From Tilletia caries (lineage: Eukaryota > Basidiomycota > Exobasidiomycetes > Tilletiales > Tilletiaceae), in contig JALUTQ010000046.1 in NCBI GenBank assembly GCA_032718865.1, positions 1,488,001 through 1,552,000 on the forward strand: 64,000 nt of DNA, in the 5' to 3' direction. The position numbers and the translations under genes are program-made. Shown here piece after piece: positions 1 to 10,565 of the stretch (its first letter is position 1; every line of letters begins with the position of its first letter). The notes below the pieces were generated by a model. It saw nothing but the letters and a program-made list of their open reading frames with translations, had not been told where the DNA came from and searched no databases.

Positions 1-206
1 AGCAGCTCTTTGCTGCTGTGTTCGATTCTGCGGTATGGCATCTTCAGTCTTCACTGCGGTCGCGTGGTGAACGGGTGAACGTGTGGTGGTGTGAACGGAT
101 GAACGCCTGAACGCTGAACGGTTGGTGGTGAAACCCTTTTTTTTTTTTTCTTCTTCTTTTTTTTTACCGAAAGGCTCCCGTCTCAAGCAATTCGCAATCT
201 GCTGTA
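1..206 (-). mobile_element. Left end of a second Tc1/mariner-type copy, head-to-head with the next
   Basis: Bases 1-206 are an apparently perfect reverse complement of 393-599. They contain the terminal repeat (180-206, ending at a TA) and the first 14 codons of a transposase read leftward from base 42, beginning MPYRRIEHSSKELL. The rest of this copy lies off the window. About 186 bp of unrelated sequence separates the two element ends, so two copies point away from each other. A recent duplication or an assembly fold-back could also give this picture. Confidence 0.85.
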
Positions 207-557
207 GTTTCGCGTTATGTTTACAAACTGGACGTTGCTTGCCGTTGCGAGCGTGCGCGAGAAGGATTCGCACGTAGCCACCATTGCTGTTGAAGGTATT
301 AATTCTGCCAAGCCAGACGCTTTGCGAGCCAAAGGCTTCCAGTGATGGTCACTGGAGAAATTTGAAGCATGCGGGCAGGCAGCTGGCTTGATTACAGCAG
401 ATTGCGAATTGCTTGAGACGGGAGCCTTTCGGTAAAAAAAAAGAAGAAGAAAAAAAAAAAAAGGGTTTCACCACCAACCGTTCAGCGTTCAGGCGTTCAT
501 CCGTTCACACCACCACACGTTCACCCGTTCACCACGCGACCGCAGTGAAGACTGAAG

Positions 558-1583
558 ATGCCATACCGCAGAATCGAACACAGCAGCAAAGAGCTGCTCA
601 TCAAGCTCTACGTCGAGGGTTTCCTTACCAGAGATGAAGTCCTTGCCGTTGGTGTCTTCTCAAACGCTACTCTCCATCGATCGCTCAAGAAGTGGAACGG
701 AACTGGGCTTCCACAGCGCCTTCACTCTACAGGTCGCCCACGCAAGCTGGGTACGGAGGACATTGCATACGTCCTGGAACGCCTCGACCAATGTGCGGAT
801 CTGATGCTGGACGAGCTGGCCAGCAATATCAGATCAGTCGGTGGACCTCAAGTCAGCAAGTCCCTACTGTCAAGAACCTTACAGCGCCTGGACATCACAC
901 GCAAACGCGTAAAGCGCCGGGCATTGGAGGCAGACCTCGATCAAGAAGCAGCGTGCAGGCTGAGGATGGCTCGGTATCTTCCTGAGCAGCTGATCTTCGT
1001 GGACGAGTCAGGATTTGACTCACGGACGGCGCATCGTCGTTACGGCTGGGCTCCTGCCGGACATCGGGCGGTGCAAACGGGGACCGGCAAGCGGGCCAAA
1101 CAGAGCCACACTGATCCCGGGCCTGACGATTGGTGGAATCATCGCACCCAAGATTTACCACTCAACCGTAAACGCGGATGTCTTCTACGACTATCTGATT
1201 CGGCATCTGCTGCCGCTCACGATGCCGTTCCCCGGACCTGGATCCGTCATCGTCATGGACAACGTTCCTTTTCACCGATCCCCCAAGATCAAGCAGCTCG
1301 TCAGGCGTTTTTGGTAAGCTCACTTATGCGCAGCATGATTCAATCACTCGAGTTCATCAATCTGACCTACCTTTACTCCGGATTCTGATGCTTTACAGGA
1401 TGCAGAATTGAGTGCGTTGCTCCGTGGTCGCCATGGTTGAATCCCATCGAAGAGGCGTTCAGCAAAGTCAAGGCATCTCTGCGGCGAGGAGCATCAGCGC
1501 TGGATTACGACGTGTTCGAGGCGTGCGACGCGATCACAAGCACCGACGCTCAAGGATGGATCAGGAACGCAGGATACCTTTAG
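558..1583 (+). pseudogene. Tc1/mariner-type DDE transposase, frameshifted
   Basis: A cut-and-paste transposase acting in the nucleus on its own terminal repeats. The N-terminal third looks like a helix-turn-helix region with a GRPRKL hinge. The catalytic core then follows: first Asp in FVDESGFD, followed by the characteristic RYGWAPAGHRA; second Asp in VIVMDNVPFH; Glu in WLNPIEEAF about 35 residues later, so a DDE triad is present. The reading frame shifts by one near base 1105. A probable intron runs from 1314 to 1398 (GTAAGC to TTTACAG), and joining its flanks in frame needs one base fewer in the T5 run just before it. The stop is the TAG at 1581-1583. The start was chosen at ATG 558, which is shared with the inverted copy at 42. 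Probably inactive as written, unless the homopolymer shifts are sequencing errors. Confidence 0.8.
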
Positions 1584-2266
1584 ACGATGCGCACAGGGAA
1601 GCAGGAGATGAATCACTTCTAGCTTTCAAGGATATGCAAACCAGAGACGACGCGCAGGGACATTTGAAACGGCGACTCAAGAACTGCGCGCGAGCAAACA
1701 GAGTCGAACACTTCCAGTTCCTGCACGACGAGCCGATTATTCATTGCGTGCGAAGGTAGTGCCTAACCATTGAGATGTGAGAATGAAAGGAAGAGCCTAA
1801 GCCTTGAGACTACGTTTGAGAGAGCGAGAGCGAGAAAAAGGTATTGGCCATCAGATCAAAAAGGGTTCAGGGAGCAAAGTTACGATGCGAAGATTAGAAT
1901 CGGCGTGGGTGTGGCAAGGACAGAGAGAGCTGCAAGGTATTGGCCATCGATGACAAGGAGAAGAAGAGAGATTCGGCGGCATCAAGCAAATTCGAAGTGA
2001 AGGTGTTGAGGACCATGGTGACCTGTGCTGATTGATGATGGCTGTATGATGATTGATGACTGTGTAAACGACGATGGTTGCGAATTGCGGAAGCGGAAAG
2101 CAGAGAATAGAAGCTTCGTGGCCGGAAGAGAGAAGTTTGGCGGCTGACGACTGGATGTATTAACGAAGGGTGTCGGGTGACTGTGGATGTATGCTGTATG
2201 CTGATGAAATGGGTTGTTGTCTGTTGAAGGTAGCTGATTGATGATGTTGAACGTTTTTCCGGTTGT

Positions 2267-3971
2267 CTACGCAAGGAGCGCATCTACGAGTTCGTCCGCT
2301 TTAAGGTCTTTAGCATCGAGACGGCGCCATCGGTCCTGCGCATCGAGAGCCTCTTCGACTTCTCCTTCGAGGCATCCAACTTGCTTGAGTTTGTCTTCTG
2401 TCAGTCTGGCAAACGCACTGGCCTTCTTGACGCCGACCTTCAGCAGCTTGGCAACAATGGTTTCGTAAAGCTTGACGCGTTTGGCGAGGGCCTCGAAAGT
2501 CATGTCTGGACCGGCCCGAGCTTGAGTGGGCTGAGCGGCAGAAGTTGAAGCTTGAGGAGGGAAAGGAGAAGCGCGTCGCAATCGAGATGGTCCAGAGGCA
2601 GCAGATGGGTTCAAGCTCCGTCTGAAGCGCGGCATTTGTGAGGCCGGAAGAGGAAGGGGAAGCTCTTCGTCAAAGTCGGAGTCCAGCATGTAGTCAGCCG
2701 GAGAAGCTGAGTTTTCAGGACGGCTGGGAGAGGCTCGCAATTCATGCTTGGTGTACGCCTCTTTAACCTTCTTGTCGATGTACTTGTCGCTTGGCAGATG
2801 TGCTGCCGTGTTCGCTCCAGAATCGCGCTCAATTGCCGCTATCCACCGGTCAAGCATCTCATTGTCGACAGGAAGATGGACTCCACCTCGCAGAATGAAG
2901 CAGGCCTTCGATCCATGCTTTGTGCATGTATGCCGGCGAAGGATATCCGCCGCTGACTTTTTGCGCGCCTCTTCGGCCTCGTCCTTCACGACAACCTTTG
3001 GACGTTTGCCGCTGACGTTTGGAGCTTCGTTGCTCTTGCGCTTCTTCTTCAGGTCCAATGCAGCAGCGGCAAGGAGTGATTTGGCGACCTCATCGTCATC
3101 AGTAGAGTCGTCTTCGACCTTGACAGGAGCAATGTCTGGACCGCTGTCGGATGAGACTTCGATGACCGCAGTCGGGGATTGGCTGACGTAGACGTACGCC
3201 TCCCACGATTTTTTCTTGAGGATCTTCTCCCAAAATGAACGAAAGGCTTCGTCATCGTGAAGACGCTTCTTGTCCTTCCAGACGCCGCCAGCAGCAATCT
3301 TGCCTTCTATGTCGAGGTTGTCGTATGTCGAAGCGGACAAGCCTGCATTGAGAGCACTAGCGACGACTTTGCTCTTGAAGACAGTGTACTCCGTATCTTT
3401 GGCGCAGCGGAGCATAGAGTCCTTGGAGATTGGTTTGGCCGATTTCCCTTTGGCTCCATTTGTGGAAGACGGGAGGGTGATAGCAACGCTGAGTTCAACT
3501 TGCTTGGCTACGGTAGATGCTGTAATGCGGACGAACAAACGACAATGTCAGTGAGACTGTATGCGGATGTCTGAGACTCTGAGCTCATGCCTCATGGATC
3601 AAGCTCACAGCTTTCTTCTGAGGTCGCCTGCTTGCCCTTGGTCTTCTTTTGCTTCTGAGCGGCCACGTTCGATCCTGCCCCAACTGGCTTCGATATCAAC
3701 GTGGAAGGCGGTGGAGCTGCTGGTACAGACGCACATACAGACATGGTGAGTATTGACCATAAGAATGAGACCTGGCAGCTGTCATCATCTACTCACACTG
3801 TTCGAGTTGGTCGTCTTGACTAAAAACATCGGCTTCTTCACCAGGAACCTGGGCTCGGGCTTTGTCGATCTCTGCAATACGCTGCGAGACGTTGGTTACT
3901 GAGCCCAGTGGAGAGCGAAGCAGCGACCGAGCGAGAGATGCGGAAGGGGTCGGAGGTGGTGAGGGGCTCAT
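2267..3971 (-). CDS. Passenger protein of the Tc1/mariner-type element, unknown function
   Basis: I do not recognise this family. Three exons fit cleanly: 3971-3797, 3719-3609 and 3519-2267. Both introns use GTGAG donors and AG acceptors in matching phase, giving about 512 codons without a stop. The N-terminus is Ser/Pro-rich. A Lys-rich segment (QKQKKTKGKQ) follows, then a compact region with WKDKKRLHDDEAFRSFWEKI. Next come an acidic stretch (DDSTDDDEVAKS), a basic patch resembling a nuclear localisation signal (KKKRKSNEAP, GKRPKVVVKD), and a short Cys/His cluster (RRHTCTKHGSKACFILRGG). The C-terminus is predicted helical. It is intact while the neighbouring transposase is broken. It lies inside the element's terminal repeats and reads toward the transposase, so an accessory or DNA-binding role in the element is a guess. 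Confidence 0.65.
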
Positions 3972-4614
3972 CCTGAACGGCGGTCAATCGTTGAACTCTG
4001 TGCGTTTGACTGTTGCTTCGTTGCTTTGTGATTTGTGGGTGGTGGAAAAACCGGCGAGGTTTGTGAAGTGAGAAAAGATGAAGGTGAGAGAGAGAGAGTC
4101 GAGACGCGTCGGATTGCTGCAGGCGCCTGTGTTCGCGTGGTCGCGTGAGGCTCAGAATTTCGATTTTTTTTTCGGGAAAATTCACTTTTGTCTCAAGCAA
4201 TTCGCAAACAGGTGTATCTCTCGAACGAGAGTCCAAGTAAAAAAAAAAAAAATTTACTTGGGAAAAATTCACGCTGGGTTACAAATGTTTGAGCTTCGCT
4301 GCGCGGGCGCGTTATCAAACTTCTGACAGGACTGTAATTCAGCCTCAGAAACTCAGGCTACTTGCGGTGTTTCACGTGTGTGAGTTCTGTGTGCTTGTCG
4401 AGCCGACTTGAAATGGAAGTGACAAGCGGCTGAAGCCGTGACGCAGGCAGCCTGAGCGCAAAGACAAGGACTCACCTTGACCGACAGGCAGATCGGTAAC
4501 TTAGCGGAATCCACGAAATACACCACTCAACATAGTCAGCAGCTAGTATCAGGCAACCAGCATCAGGCAGGCAGCATCAGGCAGTATCCTCAGTCATCAC
4601 TCATCACTCATCAC

Positions 4615-6665
4615 TCATGAGCGCACTTTTTTCTTGGCAGCTCGCACTCTCTTCTCAGTTGAAAACGCAGGGCCATCGCTGGACATTCCTCCCAGCGCAA
4701 GAGTTGCCGACGGAGGAGAAAAGCGACGCCAGACGGGAGGAGGAGGAAGAAGTGGCCGAAGACGAGCGCATTGCCAGTGCTTGGGTAACCTAGAACAGAA
4801 AGAGAAGCAAGATAATGTCAGACAATGTTGTGGGGAAAGTACTTGGCTGTTTGGCACGATCTTCTCACCTGTGCTGATGCGGCCAACATTGTTCGCATGC
4901 TCTTCATCAGCGCATCCTACGGCCTGCGCGTCACAAAGCGCTTGCGCCTGCTTCCGCTTGCCCTCATTTCCAGTGGGAATAGCTGCTTCCGACTGAAAAA
5001 TTGCCTGCGGCTGATTGGTCTGAGAAACGAGCGCCGCGATCATCTCGTCTTGCCCCGCCTTGGTCTCGTCCTGGACTGTCTTCATCGAAGCAAGCTGGCT
5101 ACGGACATCGGCAAGGGCATACCCGATCTTTGGGACAATGGTGTTCAGGGTAGCGTCGAGGGGGCACGGGGAGACGGAGTTGTGATCATAGCCTGTCGAA
5201 GGCCGTGTGCGAAGGTTGAAAAGGCGGAGGTGCTGGATACCTCATGTTTGGATAGTGAAGGAGGGGTAGAGGAGCTACAGGACCGCGACGTCTTGAAGAA
5301 GAACAACGCGCAGATGCTTGAGGAGGCGAAAGAACTCAAGAGCAGCGGCATCGCGGTCGGATCCGGTGCCTGCTTCGATCGTGATCTCTTGCGCTTCGAT
5401 CCAGGGGAAGATCTGTCGTGTGGGGTGTTGCGGAGGCTTGAGAAGGGAGCGGGAGATCCAGTAGTCGCCACCCTGAAGGGAAAATCCGGCAAGAGCACGA
5501 ATCGGAGAGATGGCCACGGAAGCTAAGTGCTACTTCATCAACCGATCGCCGCACCAGCGACCATGCTTCCGGATAGATTCATCCGTACATCCAGCTGCGC
5601 TTTCAAAGCACGCACCACATCCTCGCACTGCATGAGTGAGCTTTGAGGTTCAAGAAGCTCACGCCAAGCTCGGAAAAGCACTTGCTGAGGAGTTCGATTT
5701 GCGTGTCCCAGGTCACTCCTGTCATTAGATCTAGGCGGAGACGAGGAGGCGACGGTCGTAGTGTCATACAAGTCGCGACGGGTGTCAAAGTCGAGCGCCT
5801 CTCCGTCGCACGTCTGGAACCGAAAGAAGAGGTACATTGCGAGTGCCACAAGGGAGCAGACCCCGACATCCTTGTGTCGTATGGCCACTCCACGCTCCTT
5901 GTGTTCACCTGTTTTGGCCTTGCTGGTGAGGAAGGTGATAACCAGAGCCTGGCTGGGATGTGGAGCGGAGTTTGGCAGCTGAGGAGAGGGTACAACAATC
6001 AACGAACGTGTGTCAGTATCAGAACCAATACGTCAATGAGCATTGTGTCTCCTATCTCCACATCCTGAAGCTCCCATCATCATCAACAACAACAACATTC
6101 TCCCTTGCTCCTCTGCTCGGCGCTGATGCTGCAGACTTCCGGCCTCAAGGCTCCAACAACCCAGCTCTGCTCTGCATGCTCTCTGATCTGTCTCGACGTG
6201 GAAGTGAAAGGGAGATATGGAGAGGAGAGGAATGGAGATATGATACGCACCTTGTGGGAATACAAGTCGGAGAGCTTGGCGTGCCGAGTGTTTTCTGAGC
6301 GTGCCATGATGGCGGATGACAGGAAGAAGTTCAGGCGAGCGCGCAAGGAGTCGTGTTGGTCTGAAGTCTTTGCTTTGTCCGTAGCAGCGCGCCGGAGGTA
6401 CCGTGTCGAGATGGCAGCATGTTCGATCTCGTCGTAGCCGTCAGCAAGCGAATGCGTTGCCTTTCCCTCGTAGCTGGCTGCACTCTGCTTGGCTTTGCTC
6501 TTGATCACGGCTTGACGATACGCCTTAACGAGAAAACCTGATCTCGGAGACGGGTGAGAATTGAGACCGGCGAGCTGCTGCTGCTTCCACAGATCCGTAA
6601 CAGCTTTGATGTGGCTGTCGATGGTCTCGACCTTCAACCACGGCTTCCTCCGGAAACCATAGCAG
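4615..6665 (-). pseudogene. Crypton-type tyrosine recombinase (Ndc10-like core), degenerate
   Basis: Leftward exons resemble fungal Crypton recombinases related to Ndc10 domain 2. Exon 6665-6251 carries TIDSHIKAVTDLWKQQ, NSHPSPRSGFLVKAYRQAV and RARLNFFLSSAIMARSEN, and ends at a GTGCGT donor. After a roughly 270-nt intron, the exon from 5978 carries ALVITFLTSKAKTGEHKERG and AIRHKDVGVCSLVALAMYLF. Further down are RALAGFSLQGGDYWISR, PTRQIFPWIEA and LKHLRVVLLQDVAVL (about 5517-5275), then a helical tail with NTIVPKIGYALADVRSQLAS. Stops and frame changes between about 5600 and 5480 mean the C-terminal half does not read through. Upstream N-terminal exons should lie beyond the hAT insertion, somewhere in 7323-7780 (a frame with SAPKAYGKWKGPQDKF is a candidate), but I cannot fix them. 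Cryptons integrate by tyrosine recombination. The catalytic R-H-R-Y residues were not all identified. Confidence 0.6.
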
Positions 6666-6701
6666 CTGCATTTCAACACATGGCTGTCAGTAACGTACAC
6701 A

Positions 6702-7314
6702 CAAGGCTCGGCAAGCTACTAGAGTTACCACTTTTCTGCGAAATAGTATAGTCAAGTTATAGTGAGTGGTCACCACAGCGGAAAATAGTATAGTCAAGTG
6801 AGATATAGCTACTATAAAAACTAATAGTTACTATTTCAGCCATGCAAAATTTTCGGTGTCTTTTCGCTGAAATAGCAACTATAGTCACTTCCAGTAGCTA
6901 CTTGTGACTGGTTCAGCACAAAGTGAGATCGACATAATCACTATATGTGGCTATAAGTGACTGGAACTACTATATAGTAACTATTCAACAGCTGTCTCAG
7001 CCAGCCCCTGTCCAACACAAAAAGTTACATTTGGGTGAATAGTCACTATATGTGGCTATGAGTAACTGAGATAGCGACTATATGTGACTAGGAGTAGCTG
7101 GAGCTACTACATAGTGACTATCTAGTGGCTATATCAGCCAAATGGGATTTTTCATAACCATTTCAACTATTAGTTACTCCGCGCCGATCTGAAAAAGTTA
7201 TAGCTACTATTTTTTCTAGCCGGCTTCGCCGCCCAAAGTATAGTCAAGTTATCACTATTAGTTATAACTATATAGTTATCATAGTTACATAGTGAAGATA
7301 GTTGCCGAGCCTTG
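6702..7314. mobile_element. 613-bp non-autonomous hAT element (deletion derivative of the 31690 element)
   Basis: The termini are CAAGGCTCGGCAA and its reverse complement. The insertion is flanked by a perfect 8-bp target duplication, CGTACACA (6694-6701 and 7315-7322), the size made by hAT transposases. The left end reads like the right end of the 9.7-kb element at 31690-41376, and the right end like that element's left end, each over more than 90 bp. There is no coding capacity. The interior is tiled with variants of TAGTNACTA and the palindrome AGTAGCTACT in both orientations. It lies just upstream of the first recognisable Crypton exon, probably within that gene. Confidence 0.93.
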
Positions 7315-7322
7315 CGTACACA

Positions 7323-8211
7323 TCAAGCAGCAAACAGGCACAACAGACATCGCGCGCTCATGTGAAAGGGAGTAAGTGTGTTCAATTTAGAAAGGCGACG
7401 AGCCTCTGCTCCGTCACTAGTATCTCGGTTCCTGCATGACATCAGACATGCTATGCGAACATGCTCGTCAGTTACGTCATACGTGAGCCTGCAAGTCGCG
7501 AGAACGTTGCACGTCCTCCCCATTCTTCTCCCCCCGCCCGCAGGCGACGAAGACCGTCGTCCGCGGAAGAAGGACTGTGGCACGACGAGACGTAGGACAG
7601 CACGAGAAGGAGAGGACAAAAAGTAAGTATAAGTAGGAGTGAGGAGAAGGGGCGCAGATGATGTGGGACCGAGACAGATACCATAAACTTGTCTTGAGGA
7701 CCCTTCCACTTTCCATACGCTTTGGGTGCTGACTCGCTGAGAAGACTTGTGCAGTTTGACCGCGTTTTTGAGGCTCTCACGCTTACACGGCTATATACAC
7801 CAGGTGATGGTGCCCCAGAAGGCCAAAACGCTACTGAGTACTGAATTACTGAATACTGATCACTTCCGTTCTTTTCTCTATTTCAATTTCATTCTTTTAT
7901 TCTATCTGCTGTTGATTGGTATTCCGGGGTTCTGGAGTCTGGACAGCTTCATCGCTTCTAGCCTGATCCTCTACCGCAGTCCGCAGTTGGCCTTACATCA
8001 TTTCTCCATGTCATATCACATATACATTAATGCATCTGGCATCATGGCAAGCAGCATCGCTTGCTTTCTGAGTTTTGCAGAAAGGTCTTGAAAGAGCGAA
8101 TGCTGAGTACAATTCCATCAAGCAAATGGGATTTTTGTCTGCTCATCAGCTAAATACTCATGTAACTTATGTGTGACAACCCACGGCACGGCGCATTGCG
8201 CAAAGCTTAAA
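7323..8211. other. Interval with no supportable gene
   Basis: The first part may hold N-terminal exons of the Crypton recombinase on the minus strand. A plus-strand open frame around 7747-8091 has a hydrophobic run but no recognisable domain, and I do not call it. Confidence 0.4.
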
Positions 8212-8352
8212 GGGTAGCGAAGCTGCCACCCTGAGGCCTGAGACTTGAGAGCGAGGCGCGGTGAGCGTCATTCCATATGGATTTAGTGACTGTGGTCTGT
8301 GGATCATCGGTCAGGTACGCAATAAAAATGTCACAGTACAACTTCGGAGAAT
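8212..8352. repeat. Dispersed repeat, also present in tandem near 61575-61895
   Basis: Contains GGATCATCGGTCAGGTACGC and, on both sides, segments (AGGGTAGCGAAGCT, GAGAGCGAGGCG, GCGTCATTC) that recur in the same order in the 61.6-61.9 kb tandem array. Non-coding. Its class is unknown. Confidence 0.75.
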
Positions 8353-8374
8353 CCTCTCTGCTCCAAGGCTCGGG

Positions 8375-8566
8375 CCTCGGCAAGCTACTAGAGTTACCAC
8401 TTTTCTCCGAAATAGTATAGTCAAGTTGTAGAGAGCGGTCACCTCGGCGGGAAATAGTGTAGTCAAGTGAGATATAGCTACTATAAAAACTAATAGTTAC
8501 TATTGTCTATTTCAGCCATGCGAAATGTTCGTTGGCATTTCGCTGAAATAGCCACTACAGTTGACT
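8375..8566. mobile_element. Truncated end of the CAAGGCTCGGCAA hAT family
   Basis: From CTCGGCAAGCTACTAGAG onward it matches the left end of the 613-bp element (6702-6890) with scattered differences. It keeps the tiled words around TATAGTCAAGT and ACTAATAGTTACTAT, then stops abruptly. No second terminus or target duplication is visible. Confidence 0.8.
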
Positions 8567-8802
8567 CTCTCTAATCAAGTGACCGAAAGTGAGGGGCGCG
8601 TCAGCGCGTTCAAGGCGGTAACAGGGACCGGTAACAGGTGTCCCAATCGAGTCAAAGAACATGCGCTGGACAGGTGTGAACGATGGGATTGCATGAGCGA
8701 ATTTTTTGAAGTGTTAAGGTGTGAAAGGAGGAGTGGGAGTGGTTGGAAGGATCGCGGTGGGAATTCTCGAAGTTGCACTATAAGAATTAGGTATACTGAG
8801 AT

Positions 8803-8851
8803 TTGAGACCATCTGAGCGGAGGCCTGAGGCCTCCGCTCAGATGGCCTCAA
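8803..8851. repeat. Near-perfect hairpin palindrome
   Basis: A 17-bp perfect stem, CCATCTGAGCGGAGGCC (8809-8825), pairs with 8829-8845 around a TGA loop. The stem continues five more pairs (TTGAG with CTCAA) after a single mismatch. It does not overlap any gene. Its origin is unknown; it could be a foldback element or a minimal inverted duplication. Confidence 0.85.
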
Positions 8852-9015
8852 CGATCAACTCTTCATTCCCAACCGGATAAATTTTTCCCAGTCCCCAGGG
8901 GGCCTGGCCTTGGTTCTGATAAGAAAGAGGAAGCTATAAATACCTGACCTTACTCATCGCTGAAGCCGGCGCACTGATGCCTTTGTCCGTGAATAGCGCT
9001 CCTTCCATCCCTCAG

Positions 9016-9110
9016 GGGTAATTCTAATGCACTCCTCCGGGCGAACAATCAAAACGTTCGCCCGGGGGGGGGGGGGGCGAACACATGAAATTTTCTAATG
9101 TTCGCCTCCC
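9016..9110. mobile_element. Short GC-rich foldback element with GGGCGAAC words
   Basis: The edge reads GGGTAATTCTAATGCACTCC and is followed by CCGGGCGAAC, a spacer, then GTTCGCCC and a G14 run. The reverse complement of the edge at 24570-24606 is very similar (GATTCTAATCTACTCCCCC then GGGCGAAG), so these are two members of one small family. No target duplication could be assigned. Confidence 0.5.
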
Positions 9111-10384
9111 ACTCTTTTTGATTTTACTCACGCCTTCCACCATATGTTTCAGATCGTGCCAGTTCCACTTTCCCTGGGACTAGTGTGTAATGTGCAGTAG
9201 TGCCGTCTGTATAGTGGTTGTGCAGTGCCATCTGTATAATATAGTGGTTGGCCGACTCGCGAGGAGCGACAGCCGACACAGGTGTGTTGCGACTCTCTGG
9301 CGCACTGGCGAGCCAAATCCCTCATCAGCGTCACAAATTCACGATGCACGCCGAAGATAGAGCAGGAGCACAACGAGCTGGCTCATGCTGGCTGTCATCG
9401 CCGCCCACGTCTCCCGCACTGCCATCCTGATTGCCTGATTCCCGACTCCCGAGGCATCGCTTCAGCGCACTTTCCTTCGGCAGTATCATGTACGTCTGTG
9501 AAGATGTGAGGTTAGACAATCTTATCTAATCAGGTGAGGCACATACAAGCTATCTTTCCTTCTACATAACATCCTACAAGCCGGATAAATGAGAAAATAC
9601 ATACTGCTTGCTTGTAGATGCTGGCTATAGTACATAGATGATAGAGTCGATCAACATCGCACGCATCATCGTCAGCAGTCAGCTTTTGAAGCTGATCGGA
9701 TATATATCAGATCAGAGTTCAGACGACCGACTTGATCACGATGCGTGCGTCATCTGCACGCGCAGAAATTAACGCTGCGGAACCGTGATCTCGCCGTTCT
9801 CTCGCCGAAAGCCGGGATGCAATGAGAACACAAGTTTGGGACCATGATTGGAATTAGAGCTGCTCTTATGCATATCCTCCTACTCTCACTTCCCTATGGG
9901 ACTATCACTTATGGAATCGAGTGATCATCGGTCTTCCAAGTTCTGTTGAAATCGCCGCCAAAACCCCTGGTTTTATCGTGCAGGACATCAGTGAGAAACA
10001 AGTACACATTTCGGCCAAGAGACACGATGATTGTTCTGTCGTGTCGGGTCGACCGAGCCTCGCCTCCGCCAAGGGTGCGTAGGACGCGTCGGGTCGCGCG
10101 CGTGTCCCATGTTGTCCGAAACTGCGAACAGATCATCTCTTGCACCCGCGCTTGACCTGGTCTGTTTCTTGTCGTGCCGGACCGAAAATCGATACCGAGA
10201 GTGATAGTAGCCCAAAGAAGAGAACAAGAGAGATGAATTGTGGGTCGAGACCCCAAGAAGCTAACGCATAGCACACTCAGCGTCTGGACGAAGGTAGCTG
10301 TCTCGAGTGAGCCACCCACGGAAGAAAAAGGCGGAAGGTGTGGACGTGTGGTGACCGCCGCGCGCCCGAGATGAAAGATGCGCT

Positions 10385-10565
10385 GCCGGCCCCGAAATGA
10401 AAAAGGCGGAAAAACCGTCGCCGCCGCCGTCAGGCACCCCGGTGGCCGTGGGCGCGCACCAGCGGGGCGAGATGAGAACTGCCGAACGCGCGACCGGCCG
10501 CGAAATGAGAAGGCGGACAAACAGTCGCCGCCGCCGTCAGGCACCCAGGTGGGCGTGCACCAGTG
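10385..10565. repeat. Two tandem copies of an approximately 115-bp GC-rich unit
   Basis: The block with CGAAATGA, GGCGGA and CCGTCGCCGCCGCCGTCAGGCACCC at about 10392-10440 recurs at about 10501-10548 with small changes. The second copy overlaps the end of the recombinase gene. It may be part of the terminal structure of the DIRS-like element. Confidence 0.65.

Larger units (their letters stand above)
393..4216. mobile_element. Tc1/mariner-type DNA transposon with a passenger gene
   Basis: The left end (393-419) and right end (4190-4216) are 27-bp terminal inverted repeats. They share TACA, then differ over five bases, then share TTGCGAATTGCTTGAGAC. Both ends begin with TA, the target dinucleotide duplicated by Tc1/mariner elements. 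Inside are a rightward DDE transposase (558-1583) and a leftward three-exon gene of about 512 codons (2267-3971). At 3.8 kb it is longer than the usual 1.3-2.4 kb for this superfamily, and the second gene explains the extra length. Short A/T homopolymer tracts lie just inside each end. The boundaries are inferred from the repeats. No empty site is visible here. Confidence 0.75.

Noticed and set aside
7747..8091. Small membrane protein
   Set aside because: Hydrophobic run only, no domain, no conserved context. Likely a chance open frame beside repeats.
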